Origin: Undaria pinnatifida | Taxonomy: Eukaryota > Sar > Phaeophyceae > Laminariales > Alariaceae | Assembly: GCA_012845835.1 (NCBI GenBank) | Contig: JABAKD010000020.1 | Coordinates: 16,156,306 to 16,220,305 of the forward strand | Direction of reading: 5' to 3' | Length of the DNA: 64,000 nucleotides | Part shown: piece after piece, positions 1 to 11,125 of the stretch | How positions within the stretch are numbered: position 1 is the first letter of the stretch | Layout: every line of letters begins with the position of its first letter | Notes under the pieces: model-generated | What the model saw: only the letters and a program-made list of their open reading frames with translations | Database searches by the model: none | What the model was told of the DNA's origin: nothing | Program-made: the position numbers and the translations under genes

Positions 1-99
1 TGGCGGATTTCGATATTAGGTGGGGCGTTTGAGCAAGGGAGAGCGAGAAGGGGGGTGGGGGGTGGGGAGATTTTTTAGGAGGTTTGGGTCACAAATAAT

Positions 100-470
100 A
101 TTCAAATACACTCCGGCTGTGAGATCAAAGATATGTAGGGGCTTGTTATACGCGTGGTGCTAGGTCTAGGCGATCGTGCGGGTGGTTGGAAAAGGGGGGA
201 CGTTGGAGTTTTTTTGTTTTTGGGGGGGGGGTCGGGGGGAAAAGAATGAAAACTACGTGATGGATGGTCAGAAAGATAATGACGTGATATCAACTGCGTA
301 TAGTTGTTTATTACTCTGGCCGATTTCGATTGTGAGTTTATCAAGTGAATCCTGTAAGTCGAATAACCGGTGAGGGGAGGGCGGAGTTTTTAAGGACGTG
401 GGGGCCTGGTTTTGATCAAAAGGGAGCGGAGGCGGGGGGGGGGGGAGGGGGGGTGGGGGGGGGGGACGGG
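100..470 (-). repeat. Degraded copy of interspersed repeat family C
   Basis: Both ends of family C are present in reverse orientation. The 3' end motif (ACTCCGGCTGTGAGATC) is near 107. The 5' part near 337-470 has TATCAAGTGAATCCTG, the motif GGTTTTGATCAAAAG, and a long G tract. The same segments lie in the same order at 52911-53290 and 53761-54155 on the + strand. About 190 bases in the middle are unrelated to those copies. Poly-G and poly-C runs here create short open frames rich in Gly or Pro that are not genes. Confidence 0.6.
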
Positions 471-598
471 CGAGGCAGCTCAATTTGTGCGTGGAAACTT
501 TAAATCCTTCAAAGGGATAATTCTGACGGTTTTGGAAAAAAATTACATGTGCCCATACGTAATGGTATACGGTCCACCCGGTCGGGCATAACCTCGGT

Positions 599-904
599 CC
601 CCCCGGTGGCGTATCAGGTTATCCTCGAGCCTGGCATAGGTAAGTTTCGTGAGTTCGAGCCCCGCCTAGTGCATACTCATATAAAGTCGTGGGGACTTTT
701 TCTTGCGCACAAATTGACTTGCGGAAAGCGCCAGAGAGAGCGAGAGTTAGCAATACTCGATGAAAAATCGACGAGCGGTGGAAGTGCTGAACCCCATGCG
801 CGATAAAAATTGAAGGCAAGAACCGGGGGGGAGAACGGACGACACCTGTGACCACGGCTTGTCTAGAAGCTGGAAAGTAGAAGTGTGCGAGAAAAAAAAA
901 AAAA
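599..904 (+). mobile_element. tRNA-headed SINE, family A, copy 1
   Basis: A Pol III type internal promoter is visible: an A-box-like TGGCGTATCAGG at 607-618 and a B-box-like GTTCGAGCC at 653-661. A conserved body of about 230 bases follows, containing GGGACTTTTTCTTG, ATGCGCGATAAAAATTGAAG and CACCTGTGACCACGGCTTG. The copy ends in an A-rich tail at 891-905. The same unit recurs at 2134, 5647 (reverse), 10797 and 37363. A tRNA-derived head with a shared body and an A-rich tail is the usual SINE layout. It depends on a partner LINE for movement; none is seen in this window. Confidence 0.8.
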
Positions 905-1052
905 ATCGATGAAAAATCGACGAGCAGTGAGTGGGATTGCCGAACCCTATGCGCGATAAAAAATGAAGGCACGAACCGTGGGGGAAGACGGAACGACACC
1001 TGTGACCACGGCTTGTCCAGAAGCCGGAAAGTAGAAGCGTGCAAGGAAAAAA
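905..1052 (+). mobile_element. Family A SINE, 5'-truncated second copy
   Basis: This segment repeats the 3' half of the SINE directly after the A tail of copy 1, from the GATGAAAAATCGACGAGCAG motif through the CACCTGTGACCACGG motif to a second A-rich tail. It lacks the tRNA-like head. It may be a truncated insertion into the first tail or a partial tandem duplication. Confidence 0.7.
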
Positions 1053-1220
1053 ACAACTACGACGAAGGTATGATTACTTCCGCCAGGTTTTAAAGTTGTG
1101 GGACGCGTATCATACATTATGATAGAAAGCATATACGTCGTATACGCGTATTCTACGTTCCATTACAAGGCTCCCTTACGTATATACTTTTCTTGGCCTT
1201 GGCTTTGTTTCTTTCTTCGT

Positions 1221-1515
1221 ATTGTTGTTGTTGTTGTTGTTGTTGGTGTTGTTGTTGGTGTTGTTCTCACATTAACTCGCATAATCAAGTCCGTGGTCAC
1301 AGGACAGGCTCCAGTCACTCTGGAGCTGAGGAATACCCCAGGGAAAAAACACAAACAAACCAAAGGTGGTACACGCATATATCACAGCTGACGCAATTCA
1401 TGCCTCCACCAGAAACATATAAAAGTGAAATCGGGAGTCAATCTACGATGTGCCAGGTCCATCGTACTGGTGCATACGTGTCATTACTCGCGTCTGGAAA
1501 AACCGACTATACCGT
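1221..1515 (-). mobile_element. Family B (AAC)n-tailed retroposon, copy 1
   Basis: Read on the minus strand, the element has a body of about 230 bases and ends ...GACTTGATTATGCGAGTTAATGTGAGAAC followed by an (AAC)n-type tail, seen here as TTG repeats at 1222-1262. A nearly identical copy lies at 10513-10765, and shorter copies at 14657 (+) and 40171 (-). The simple-repeat 3' tail and the 5' truncation of other copies suggest movement by target-primed reverse transcription. No coding capacity is seen. Confidence 0.7.
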
Positions 1516-2133
1516 GTATGCGTTAGCGTCCACGTACGCAGAGAGTACCGGAGTTAGTGACGGTGTCATACGTATATACCGCAGGATTTCATCCGCCAAA
1601 AAGTTGGCTGTATTTTGCTGGAGGATTTTGTTTGGCGTTCTCTTTCCCGAAGCGTTCCACCCGAGGGGCCGAGAGGCCGACGGGTGATGAAGATGTAGAA
1701 TAATGCAGATAACAGAAACTGCTACGATTCGCAAGACAAGGTTATACGCCAAACGCAACGCCGAACAGAAACACCCCTTCATTGAGGATAGGCAAAAACC
1801 AACCACCGCAAATCTGCGCCCGACCCATCTTATTATTGTGCTTTGGTTCAACACCCCCCCCCCCGCCGTGAACGCCCCCTTCCCCTTCTCTTCCTTGAGA
1901 ATCAACGTCATGGTTCGTGTACATTTAAATTTCCGTTCTGCGCGGCGTAAAATATAACAACGAGGTACGCTACGTAACACGCGCCTAGACACGCGCGTAT
2001 GGTGCTATATAGCTATAATGCGTATTATACTACTACTGCTGCTGTCTATCGTATTACGAAGAGAGCAAAAAGGTGCGTATACTGCTGCTGTCGTCATAGT
2101 AATACGAATAAAGTTGCGGGCTCGTACATATGA
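1516..2133. other. No gene recognised
   Basis: Only short open frames are present, overlapping on both strands without domain-like features. There is a C tract at 1855-1864 and some CTG-rich sequence near 2030-2090. I see no splice-bounded exon or named repeat here. Confidence 0.5.
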
Positions 2134-2428
2134 CCGGTCGCCCCGGTGGCGTATCAGGTTATCCTCGAGCCTGGTATAGGTCAGTTTCGTGAGTTCGAGC
2201 CCCGTCGAGTGCACACTCGTATAAATTCGTTGGGACTTTTTCTTGTGGAAAAAATTGACCTGCGGAAAGCGCGAGAGCGTGAGTTAGCAACACTCGATGT
2301 ACAAAGCGACGAGCAGTTGGATTGGTGAACCCTGTGCGCGATAAAATCGAAGGCAAGAAGCGGGGAGGAGAAGGGACGACACCTGTGTCCGCAGCTTGTC
2401 CAGAAGCTGGAAAGTGAAAGTGTGCAAA
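2134..2428 (+). mobile_element. tRNA-headed SINE, family A, copy 2
   Basis: The full-length layout matches copy 1: A-box-like TGGCGTATCAGG, B-box-like GTTCGAGCCC, the GGGACTTTTTCTTG body, and a 3' end at about GTGTGCAAAATATG. A few substitutions are visible, for example CTGTGTCCGCAGC in place of CTGTGACCACGGC. No long A tail remains. Confidence 0.8.
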
Positions 2429-3140
2429 ATATGTATACTTAGTAGATGATAAATACTATAGACGGTCGGCCACAACCGTTGTCCTTCTCCCCTCCCCGTG
2501 TTCCCGGCGGAGGTGGATTGGGGGGGGGGGGGGAAGGCGCGAGCCATTCCCGCTGAAAAAATAACGCTACGCTGTCATCGCCTGTCATGTTGTGACTTAT
2601 TTTACCTGTTCGTTTCATTAGGTTGTTGTATTTTAACAAAACACGTGATCGCGCGAGCCACAATAAAATAAATGAACGAGATCTATTGCACAGATCGTTA
2701 CGCACGCGGAAAGGTTGCGCGCACCGAACAAGTAAAGGTCGAAGCCTCCCCCACCGGGGGGGCGTGGGTGGCGGGAGGGGAGCGACAGCAGTGAGTGGTC
2801 TTCCCCCTACGACGTATATCATTCGCTTTAGTGACCACCAAAATGCTACGCGGTGGGGGGTAGGTCCCTTTTTTTTTAGCTTTTTTTTTTTCAATGGCTC
2901 GAGAATGGCTCCTTCCTCCTGTTCCTTGCGGTCATCGTAGGCGTTCGTGCTGTTTTCAAAAATATTTCGATATGAATCCTTAGTGGGGGGTGGTTAGCTG
3001 TGTTGCGCCAAACTAACCACCTAACGTATTTTGATCAGTGAGGAGGTGCAGAGTCACTCGTGTGACTGCTGAAGACCAGGTAGTGAAAAACGGGGAGGAG
3101 GGGGTACTCCCTACCTAGCAAGTACGACTAGTACACTCAC
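2429..3140. other. No gene recognised; homopolymer-rich
   Basis: The stretch contains a G tract at about 2520-2533, T runs near 2870-2892, and short uninformative frames. No repeat family from elsewhere in the window was recognised and no plausible exon was seen. Confidence 0.5.
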
Positions 3141-3197
3141 TCAAAAAAATGAAACAGCAGCAGGCTTTGAGCTGTCGATTCCTGGGTGGCTATCTCG

Positions 3198-3258
3198 CCT
3201 TTTTGGCCGAACCTTATATAGGGTTCGGCCGAACCTTATATAGTGTTCGGCCGAAGAA
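3198..3258. repeat. Nested palindrome around TTCGGCCGAA
   Basis: GGCCGAACCTTATATAGGG and GGCCGAACCTTATATAGTG occur back to back, punctuated by the palindrome TTCGGCCGAA. The segment could fold into alternative hairpins. Nothing shows a function. Confidence 0.5.
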
Positions 3259-3259
3259 G

Positions 3260-4200
3260 GCCGGCACGTCCAAGATGTTGACTCAATCGAAGGGGCACCA
3301 AGTCTGCGTTCCGCAGATGGACAAAAACTGGTACACAAAAAACGAAAGTGTACGGAGCTAATAATGAGCTTTTTTTTTCTCGGATCTCCAGGAGGATCCA
3401 GACAAAAAAAAAATAAACAAAGAAAGCAGGAAATACATTATTTATATGCTGTAACGAGATAGGGACGTGAACGCAGGGTATCCCTTTGCCAGGTTATTGC
3501 CTAACTCGAGCAGGTCCTCGTTGGCATCCACGTCCCGCGCGTTGGAATGAGATAGAAGAAGGCTACTCCAATTCACGTCAAGGCGGGAGTCTATTTTTTT
3601 CGAAGGGCACGTAGGGCAGCCTCGGAGAAAAAGTTCCGCAACACATGTCCTCCCCTGTTTTTCCGATGTGAACCAACAAGCCTCCCAAGCAGCAAGTCAA
3701 AAACACAACAACACGTGGTAATACGTTCTGTTTCCCATTGTTGTTGGTTTACCGGCGGAACTCAAGGACAGTACCATAACACTAGCGAGCCCAACCTGAT
3801 GACCCGTGTATGTAATACGTATGCAGAAATGTGGCACTTGAAAAGTCTTTCGGGTAAGCGCCGATTCCTCGGCGAACTAGAGTATACTGCTATTAAATAG
3901 TTGAAGGTGAGGCTCCTCGAAGCTCACCCCCACACTTCTGAACCGGGCGAGGCCACGAAGCCACGAAAAACGCCAAGGCCGAGAAGGGAAACGAAAGAAA
4001 TCCTAGCCATACTGGGCCAGAGCAACGTCCAGCGCCACACCGGCCCATCGCCAGCAGGGGGGGGGGGGAGGAGGGGGGAGAATGCGCCGATGCTATACAG
4101 AAACACTAAGCTGCCGCTATACTTGCCCATAGCATCGGGGGGGGGGGGGGCGCATTTGTTGCTTGCTTTGGTATTTTGACTGTTGACCACGCATCCCTTT
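3260..4200. other. No gene recognised
   Basis: Only short open frames and G tracts (4056-4066, 4137-4150) are present. The sequence near 4178-4212 (GTTGACCACGCATCCCTTTCGAGACGGAG) resembles segments near 6126-6160 and 46760-46790, so it belongs to a dispersed repeat whose limits I could not set. Confidence 0.45.
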
Positions 4201-4214
4201 CGAGACGGAGAACC

Positions 4215-4450
4215 GTTCCTACGACTGATTCTACGATAGCCCCCCCCCCAAAACCGGCGATTTCTTTCACGAACTCTTCATGGTTACCCGACACGAGGAA
4301 ATATATATGCTAGGAAAAAAATATCTCCTTGTATTCTCTTGTTTGCAAAGGACGATCAAACGATGACGTCGGGGTGGCAAGGGGCACCGTATTGCAGGCG
4401 TTACGGCCCGGAGCTGGTTTCAAAACCGGCGATTTCGCAGAACGACTCCT
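4215..4450 (-). repeat. Family H MITE-like repeat, diverged
   Basis: The segment contains ACTGATTCTACGATAGCCC followed by a C tract, then GGTTTCAAAACCGGCGATTTC. The same motifs mark the ends and interior of the better copy at 59348-59625 and of the copy near 54765. It lies in reverse orientation relative to those and has local rearrangements. No protein is encoded. Confidence 0.5.
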
Positions 4451-4764
4451 GACTTCCAATAAAGGCACCTCCAACTTTCGGACGCCCAGAACATCTCTTA
4501 AATATACCTGGTATTACATTATAACCTTTTTCTTGTCTTAATAATCTCCTTCCTCTTTATTTGCGGAGGGGGGGGGGGGGGTTCTCATACTTCGTACATG
4601 TCCCAGTTCATGAGCATAAGACCCTACACTCGCTCACCTTGAACGCCGGGACTGAGCACGTAGTGTCTGCACCAACCAGGCACGGGGGGGAGGGGCGTGA
4701 TTATCGTACCATGCATTATGCCGCGCCGTAGTTCGTTGGACCACAATGAACCCTCGAATCCCCC

Positions 4765-5440
4765 ACAATAGAGTGTCGGGACGGAACACGTCGGGTTTTC
4801 GCCGACGACCAAACTAAACATTCGCTTGCACCACACAAGCAAGCGCGAAGCGGCGCGTGAGGTGTTCGGCGAGTCGCACGAAGGGCTGTAGCTGCATCCT
4901 ACTAAGCACCGCTTCGTTCGTGGACGGACTTCGGCACCTTGTGCGTGTAGTTTCTTGGATGACAGCGTCGGATGGCTTGATTCATTTTTTGGTGGTGTGG
5001 TGATACCTTCGCGGGGGCGAGGAGGCGGGAGGGGGTGTACTTACAGTTTGTGCATGACCGTGTAGTCGTCTGACCATAGACCTTCGCATCCCTACTTTGC
5101 CGGGACAGAGCACGTCGGGTTTTCACCAACCACAGGCAGACATTGTTTGCACCAAGCGCAAAGCGCCTTGAGGTGTTCGGCGAGTGGCAAAGTGAGCTGC
5201 ATCCTTCTAAGAACCGCTCGTAAGACGGACTTCTTGGCACACCTTGTGCCTACTTTCTTGCTTATGGATGACAGCGCCACAATCAACGAGTTGCTTTGTT
5301 TTCTGGTGTGGCCACTCCAGAGACAGCAATGAATGGGATTAATTACTATGTAACTGCCTCGTGAGTGCCCTACCATATTCACACTACGTGATGTGACCAT
5401 TCCCCTTGTGCGAAGTTAGAGTTCTCCACCCTGCACAATA
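4765..5440 (-). repeat. Family D repeat, two copies in tandem
   Basis: Two head-to-tail reverse copies are visible (about 4765-5015 and 5040-5440). Both carry GGACGGAGCACGTCGGGTTTTC-like, AAGCGCGAAGCG-like and GACGGACTTCGGCACCTTGTG-like motifs. The second copy is longer and extends through GGTGTGGCCACTCCAGAGACAG to GTAGTGTGAATATGG in reverse. Other copies are near 15015, 15395, 18838, 48710, 51750 and 55050. Family length is about 400 bases. I could not identify its class; terminal inverted repeats are not evident. Confidence 0.65.
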
Positions 5441-5646
5441 TGATCTAACTCGATAGCCATGTGAAGAGGGCGGGGGGCGGAGAAATCAATGTATCGCTGA
5501 AAAAAAAGTGGGATATGTGCGGGATATGCGAAATTTAAAGTGAATAGTTTTAGTTATTTGCCACAGCACTATATATGCTGTATGATGATATATGCGCAAC
5601 CAATATGCCGCTATAGGCTCCTACTATGTTTTTGTTTCGTTTTTCT

Positions 5647-5955
5647 CACACTATCCACTTTCCAGCTTCTGGACAAGCCGTGGTCACAGAGAAGAGGGTG
5701 TCGTCCCGTTTTCCCCCCCGGTTCTTGCCTTCAAGTTATTTACTTGCGCATAGAGGGTTCAGCAATCCCACTGCTCGTCCATTTTTCATCGGGTATTGCA
5801 AGGTTAACGCTGTCGCGCTTTCCACGAGCCAATTTGTGCACAAAAAAAAGTCCCAACGAATTTGTACGACTATGTACTCGGCGGGGCTCGAACTCACGAA
5901 ACTGACCTATACACCAGGCTCGAGGATAACCTGATACGCCACCGGGGCGACCGGC
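5647..5955 (-). mobile_element. tRNA-headed SINE, family A, copy 3 (reverse)
   Basis: This is the complete family A layout in reverse. It runs from CACTTTCCAGCTTCTGG at the 3' end to CGCCACCGGGGCGACCGG at the tRNA-like head. The B-box complement (GGCTCGAACTC) and A-box complement (CCTGATACGCCA) are both intact, so the internal promoter could still function. Confidence 0.8.
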
Positions 5956-6600
5956 ATATAGATAGGCGGGGGTCGGCAGGACGGAAGAGACACCAAAACC
6001 AAAACACGATCCCGTGCCGCGCGGTATATGAGCGGTCAGATTGCCGAGATCGCCCCCCGGCTCTGGGCGGGGGGAGTCGGTGCGAGGGCGTACAAACTCA
6101 TTATTTGTTGCGTTTCCCTATTAACCATTGACCACACGCATTTCCGTTTTCGAGACGGATGGTGTAAAGTTATTGGTGGGGGTCCTGCCGTCGACGCCAC
6201 ACGGAAAGTTATAGTGGGGCATACAGAGTGCCCCCTGCAGGTCTGCCAATTGAGCAGGTCCTCGGAGAGTACTCACTTTCTTTGCCTTCGTAGAGACGTA
6301 GCTTTATTCGATTCCACCAGAGCCCCGGATAGCTTCTGAGGTCGGAGGCTCGCGCCTCCGATCTATTTCCTAACTTTCCCGAATATAAAACGCCAACCTT
6401 ATCATACGAAACCCATCCAAATGATATCAAATTCGGATAATTACAGGCCTTTCGAGGCCGCATCTTAACAATGGCCCCTTTCCTATAGTGTTGGTTGTAA
6501 CATATACGACAGAGAGACGTCCGAAATTTGGGCGCTCACAGGCGAGGGTAGGTGGGGGGGGGGAGTCGGGAAGACGAGAGGGCGACATCATACTTTTTAT
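5956..6600. other. No gene recognised
   Basis: There are short frames on both strands and a small inverted repeat around 6340-6360 (GGTCGGAGGCTCGCGCCTCCGATC). No exon or family-level repeat could be supported. Confidence 0.45.
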
Positions 6601-6604
6601 GAAA

Positions 6605-6690
6605 AATATTTCAAGGACGTCAGCCGTGAGTTCGACGAATTTCAGGTCAATACTCATCTTTGCAAGCTGTGTTGGTGGTACTCTTGAAAT
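6605..6690 (-). repeat. Family C fragment
   Basis: The segment holds the family C 3' end in reverse: GTCAGCCGTGAGTTCGACGAATTT, then ACTCATCTTTGCAAGCTGTGTTG. A very similar fragment is at 34283-34345. Both differ from the main family (AGCTGTGAGATCGAA) in the same way, suggesting a subfamily. Confidence 0.55.
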
Positions 6691-7882
6691 ATCCTAATAA
6701 TATACTCCGTATTATTTACTTCGAAGTAATTATTAGCAACAAAAAGAACAACAATCAATGATGTGCTCACTACCTGGTACCTTGTACTGGTATGATTATT
6801 ATGTACCTGGTACACAGCATCACGCATCATGAACAACAACAACAACAACAGGAGACCACACAACGCACACCACAACCGATATACTGCCTGCCTGTCGTCA
6901 GTTACACGCCGGCGCTTCTTCTCGAGGTAAATAATTCAAAACAACATCATGTGGAATCGTGGGCCGGAAGCCCCGGACAGGCATGAAGCGGCGGATGCTA
7001 CTTGCTGTGGTTTTCCGTATGTCGCTGCTGCTGTGATGGCGCGGTGTTTTGCTACATACTACAACAGCAGTGCACTTTGTTTGGTGTTTATCCTCGCGCG
7101 ACGTCTCGAAGTAATTTATTACTATAAAATAACAAGAAACTCATGTGGGATAGACAACCTACCGCCGTAGTGACAACTATCACTCTATCTTAGTCAAACA
7201 CCAAACAAACCCAACACACAGCAGAGTGAAGACGGACTCACGACGAGCTCACCCACCGCGCACTCCCTCTATCTGCCCGTCTCCGGAGTCCATCTCAAAA
7301 ACGCACACACAGCAGGGCCCAGCACGGGCGGGGGAGGGGGGCGCACATACAACGGGAACAGGACACCCGTAAGAAAAACTGGAAGCCGCCGTACTAGTTG
7401 GTGACATCAACCGCCGTGTCGTAAATAGACATGTAGATGCTGGCGGTGCGATTTTTTTCATCTTTTTTGTGACTTAAAATCTGGCTTAAAATGAACATAT
7501 ACTGCAAAAAAAACAGTAAAAAAACAGATTTTGACCGACGACTATGTTATTCCGCGTGAGCTTATCCGAACAGGACGGTGTGCCACCCATCCGGCGACAT
7601 GACTCCAGGATTTTGATCTCAAATTTTGTCCCCTCTCCTGTTGCTGCTGCTGTTTTGGAACCCTTTGGTCGGGGCACACGTAGGCAGGACTCAACAAAGG
7701 GATCCTTCTTGACCTCTAGCCTAGCCAAGGCTTCTCTTTTATTAGCTAGGAGCGCCAAAAATCGCCAACGTGAGGGTTCGCGCAAGCGCAGGCCGGCGAC
7801 GGTCTAGGCTCGCGGTGCAGCAGCCGCCTGCTCTTGAGCATCTGAGCATCTGAAATAACGGTGTGTGACTGGAAAAAGAAGG
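6691..7882. other. Intergenic; (CAA)n patch and possible 5' flank of the next exon
   Basis: Two TACCTGGTA motifs occur at 6771 and 6804, and a short CAA repeat near 6833-6850. The 400 bases before 7883 are less AT-rich and carry no known repeat, so they may hold the promoter and 5' UTR of the signal-peptide exon. No TATA box or initiator could be assigned with confidence. Confidence 0.4.
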
Positions 7883-8015
7883 ATGGCCTCTACTACGCCC
7901 AAGCTGAGCCTGCTGGCGATTGCCTTGGCGGTCGCTGCTGGACCTGAGGCGGCCTTCGGGGTCAAGCCGGACTCTGAGGAGGCCCTGGGACAGGCTAGCT
8001 GGGGGCCAGCTTTGG
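7883..8015 (+). CDS. Probable first exon encoding a signal peptide
   Basis: From the ATG at 7883 the frame encodes about 44 residues beginning MASTTPKLSLLAIALAVAAG. This is a textbook secretory signal: short polar start, hydrophobic core, and small residues (AAFG) at a likely cleavage point near residue 26. It continues with VKPDSEEALGQASWGPALG and meets a good splice donor (TTTGG|GTGAGC) at 8016. The exon would leave phase 1. The next exon was not found within several kb, so the mature protein is unknown. It could in principle be the missing start of a distant gene, but the protease exon 1 begins 24 kb away. The antisense frame over the same bases is judged a shadow. Confidence 0.45.
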
Positions 8016-8428
8016 GTGAGCGAGGCCTGTTGGGCGTGACACGATCGTAGATAACCGTTGCGATTCGAGCAAAAGGTAGCCAGCATTCTCGTTGAGAGTT
8101 TTCAGTTTTACCCACATGGTACGGTATGATACATACAACAGTAGCAGTCGGTGCTTTGGCAAACGATAATACACGCACTAAAATGGGACCCCCGTACTAA
8201 CTCGTTTATGGTACAGTATTTTTTAGTAAGAGGTTATCGTTATGACCAGTTATTTAACCGCACTGAGATGGGCATCTGCACTAAAAGGTACCGCACGAAA
8301 TCGGCTCGATTACTGCTGTACCGCACGGTATTTTGTCTTGTTAGTTTTGTGTGTTCTCAACATCGTTATTCAAATATCGAGTCGAATGGCCCGAAAAAAA
8401 TATTCGAAATCACCTGTCACTATTAATA

Positions 8429-8719
8429 CTATATTTCGGAGTAGATACACATGCATAACGCTGCTGTAGCTATACTACGAGTACGCATTGCTTGAGTAAC
8501 CAAAGCTTGCACCGCCATTCCGGTATAGGGAAGTGTTGCTGTTGACGGTCGACTAATGGAGTTTCGTGGAAGTCTCAGTTCTTCGACCGTCCGTGTCTCA
8601 CTTCTGGCAGCGGCACCAGACATGCGTATCGATTGCTGTGCTTGTCTAAAAATTGGTATAATTTCATTTTTTTTATCTATAATTTTCTTCATCAACTTTG
8701 CGGAGTCGAGATCTGCCAT
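8429..8719 (-). CDS. Possible small hypothetical protein or exon
   Basis: On the minus strand the frame from a methionine at about 8719 reads MADLDSAKLMKKIIDKKNEI and continues for roughly 96 residues to a stop at 8429. The first 50 residues are charged and helix-prone, with a balanced composition unlike most frames here. The remainder looks less protein-like and may be intron. I do not recognise a family. An upstream in-frame methionine lies at 8749. Confidence is low because no splice context or neighbour supports it. Confidence 0.22.
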   Translation of the reverse strand: MADLDSAKLMKKIIDKKNEIIPIFRQAQQSIRMSGAAARSETRTVEELRLPRNSISRPSTATLPYTGMAVQALVTQAMRTRSIATAALCMCIYSEI

Positions 8720-8749
8720 CTCCGCCTCCCAGTGACCGGCGGCCACCAC

Positions 8750-9179
8750 CTATATACTGCTGCTGCTGTAGCACAGCGCACCAGCACAGCATAACTCACA
8801 GCCCAAACACTAAACGCCGAGAGCCGAGAGCTTTCGTGTCTACGAGTATCCAAATTAGAGAGCTGTGCGCAAGCAAATTTGGTTTTATTTTTGTCTGGTT
8901 CACGCTCAACCTCACCCCCTTTTTGCATATAGTGCGTGGTTCTCGATGCCACTTCACGGCTCCCGTCCTCGACAATTTTCCGAGCCTGCTGTATGCAAGA
9001 ACATCTTTGATACAGTATAGAACACCCTAATTAATGAATTAATGTCGTACCCTTGTGCAGCACACCATCGCATCATTGAATTTTATGTTTATAGGATAAA
9101 GTATTAACTACTCGAATTATATTACATCATAGGATAAAGTATAGAAATCTTCCGTCTTGCGCACGCGGGCATCGATTAT
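8750..9179. other. No gene recognised
   Basis: There is AT-rich sequence with TAGGATAAAGTAT repeated twice near 9093-9145. Nothing else was identified. Confidence 0.4.
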
Positions 9180-9220
9180 GCGAGTTAAATAATGTGAGAA
9201 CAACAACAACAGCAACAAGC
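9180..9220 (+). mobile_element. Family B fragment with (AAC)n tail
   Basis: Only the last 20 or so bases of family B (GCGAGTTAAATAATGTGAGAAC) and its AAC tail are present. This is an extreme 5' truncation, as expected for target-primed retroposition. Confidence 0.5.
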
Positions 9221-10261
9221 GCGCTCGCAACTCACTCGTATTAATCTTCCGGGACCCATAGGACCATGATATGAGCGCTCAAGTATGCGCAAAATTGCGG
9301 TCTTTTTTCACAGCATAGTGTGAGCCTGCACTATACATACGAGTAGACGGTAGTTCATCCAAAGCTCGTGTTGTAAAACCCCTTGCATTGGAGTCCGTCC
9401 AACGTTCAAAACACCGTCATCTCGATTATGATCGCTGATGATGTACGCAATAGTCATGTATTCGTCAATTTTTTTTCAAAGAGGGTTTCGTACGAGTAAT
9501 ATTGCTTCGACTAACGCTGTTTGTCCTCACGATACGTGCTGCCTCCGGTAGGTACGGCGGTAGCCCGATATCAACAACACTTACCAGCGACTTGATACTG
9601 TATCACGATACATTTTTCTAGATAGGAACATCTGGCCCTTACCGTCCCTCCCTCCCTCCCTCCCTGTCCCTCCCTCCCTCCCCTCGCATCCAACCTCTGG
9701 CGTCGTGCTTAGTTATTTGTTTGTGTACCTGGTAGCTACTAGTATTTAACAACGAAAATGTAGACCCAACTCAAGGGGTTGCTTTTTGGTAAGTTCCGAA
9801 CATTCGAAGAGGAGGTGGACAGACAAGACAGGCAAGCAGACAGACAACGCACGTACTTTCGTTTTTTTTTTGTGCGTATACTTTTTTCGCGTTGTTGTAC
9901 TCATATGGCCGTACGCGGACTCTCATGTACTCTTGTCCTGTCACCACTCGTAGAACGTTGCAGTCTCACACCAAATATTGTACAGACTTGGTCTGCCCTC
10001 TTCTATACTGTTTGTACATGGTAGACTACAGCAGCAGTAGTGCAAGGGCTCTTACTTCATGTTATGAAAGTAAAACATGTCATAGCCCGGTAGGTCATTT
10101 AGTTGGATACAGATATTAATAGTGGGATTCATTGTCCGTTTTCACTCATCGCTCGTCTGCGCATGCATGTCTTGTCTCGGGTACTCGTAGTGTAGGTTGG
10201 GCATGGGTCTGGGAAGAACAACTTGTAGCAGACAACTCGCTTTTTCTTTTGTACCGGTAGG
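9221..10261. other. No gene recognised; (CCCT)n patch
   Basis: A CCCT-type microsatellite occupies about 9646-9682, and an imperfect CAGA/CAGG repeat lies at 9817-9846. Open frames are short and have no domain-like content. Confidence 0.45.
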
Positions 10262-10332
10262 TGCTTCTTTTTGTTATTGTTGTCTCACATTAACTCTTGT
10301 AAATATAGAGTCCGTGGTCACACAAAGGTGCT
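10262..10332 (-). mobile_element. Family B fragment
   Basis: The motif TCTCACATTAACTC followed by GAGTCCGTGGTCACA matches the 3' end of family B in reverse, with a small internal change. It lies 180 bases from a longer copy in the same orientation. Confidence 0.5.
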
Positions 10333-10512
10333 GGAGCCCTAGGAAGATCCGAAAAACCAAATGAAATCTGTAATCTGTACTCGCCGAACGGGGTACGTTG
10401 CTTGCTCATACGGAGCAATGCCATACATATCGTTATCCTACGACACCGAGGAGGTTGGAGCTTTTTCGTTTTGGGCTTTTCGTGGTTCCATTTTTATCCA
10501 AACAGCAGTATA

Positions 10513-10765
10513 TAGTTGTTGTTCTCACATTAACTCGCATAATCAAGTCCGTGGTCACAGGACAGGCTCCAGTCACTCTGGAGCTGAGGAATACCCCAGG
10601 GAAAAAACACAAACAACCCAAAGGCGGTACACGCATATGTCACAGCTGACGCAATTCATGCCTCCGGCAGAAAAATAGAAAAGTGAAATTGGGAGTCAGC
10701 CTACGATGTGCCAGGTCCATACCTGGTGCATACGTCTCACTACTCGCGGCTGGAAAAACCGACTA
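10513..10765 (-). mobile_element. Family B retroposon, copy 2
   Basis: This copy is closely similar to copy 1 over about 250 bases. It has TCACATTAACTCGCATAATC, GGACAGGCTCCAGTCACTC, GGAATACCCCAGGG and, at the other end, GGCTGGAAAAACCGACTATA. The tail is short (GTTGTTG). A family A SINE starts about 30 bases further on. Confidence 0.7.
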
Positions 10766-10796
10766 TAACCGCTTTCGACCCAAGAAGTATTAGCGA

Positions 10797-11095
10797 TGCC
10801 GGTCGCCCCGGTGGCGTATCAGGTTATCCTCGAGCCTGGTATAGGTCAGTTTCGTGAGTTCGAGCCCCGCCGAGTGCATACTGGTATAAATTCGTTGGGA
10901 CTTTTTCTTGTGTACAAATTGACTTGCGGAAAGCGCGAGAGTGTGAGGTACGTAGCAACACTCGATGAAAAAATCGACGAGGAGTGGGATTACAGAACCC
11001 TATGCGCGATGAAAATTGAAGGCAAGAACCGGGGGGGAAAAGGGACGACACCTGTGACCACGGCTTGTCCATAAGCTGGAAAGTAAAAGTGTGAG
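10797..11095 (+). mobile_element. tRNA-headed SINE, family A, copy 4
   Basis: The copy is full length, with A-box-like TGGCGTATCAGG and B-box-like GTTCGAGCCCC. It also has the GGGACTTTTTCTTG body and the CACCTGTGACCACGGCTTG motif, and ends in an A-rich tail interrupted by G and C at 11097-11125. Confidence 0.8.
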
Positions 11096-11125
11096 AGAAA
11101 GAAAAGACGAGAAAAAAAAAAAGGG

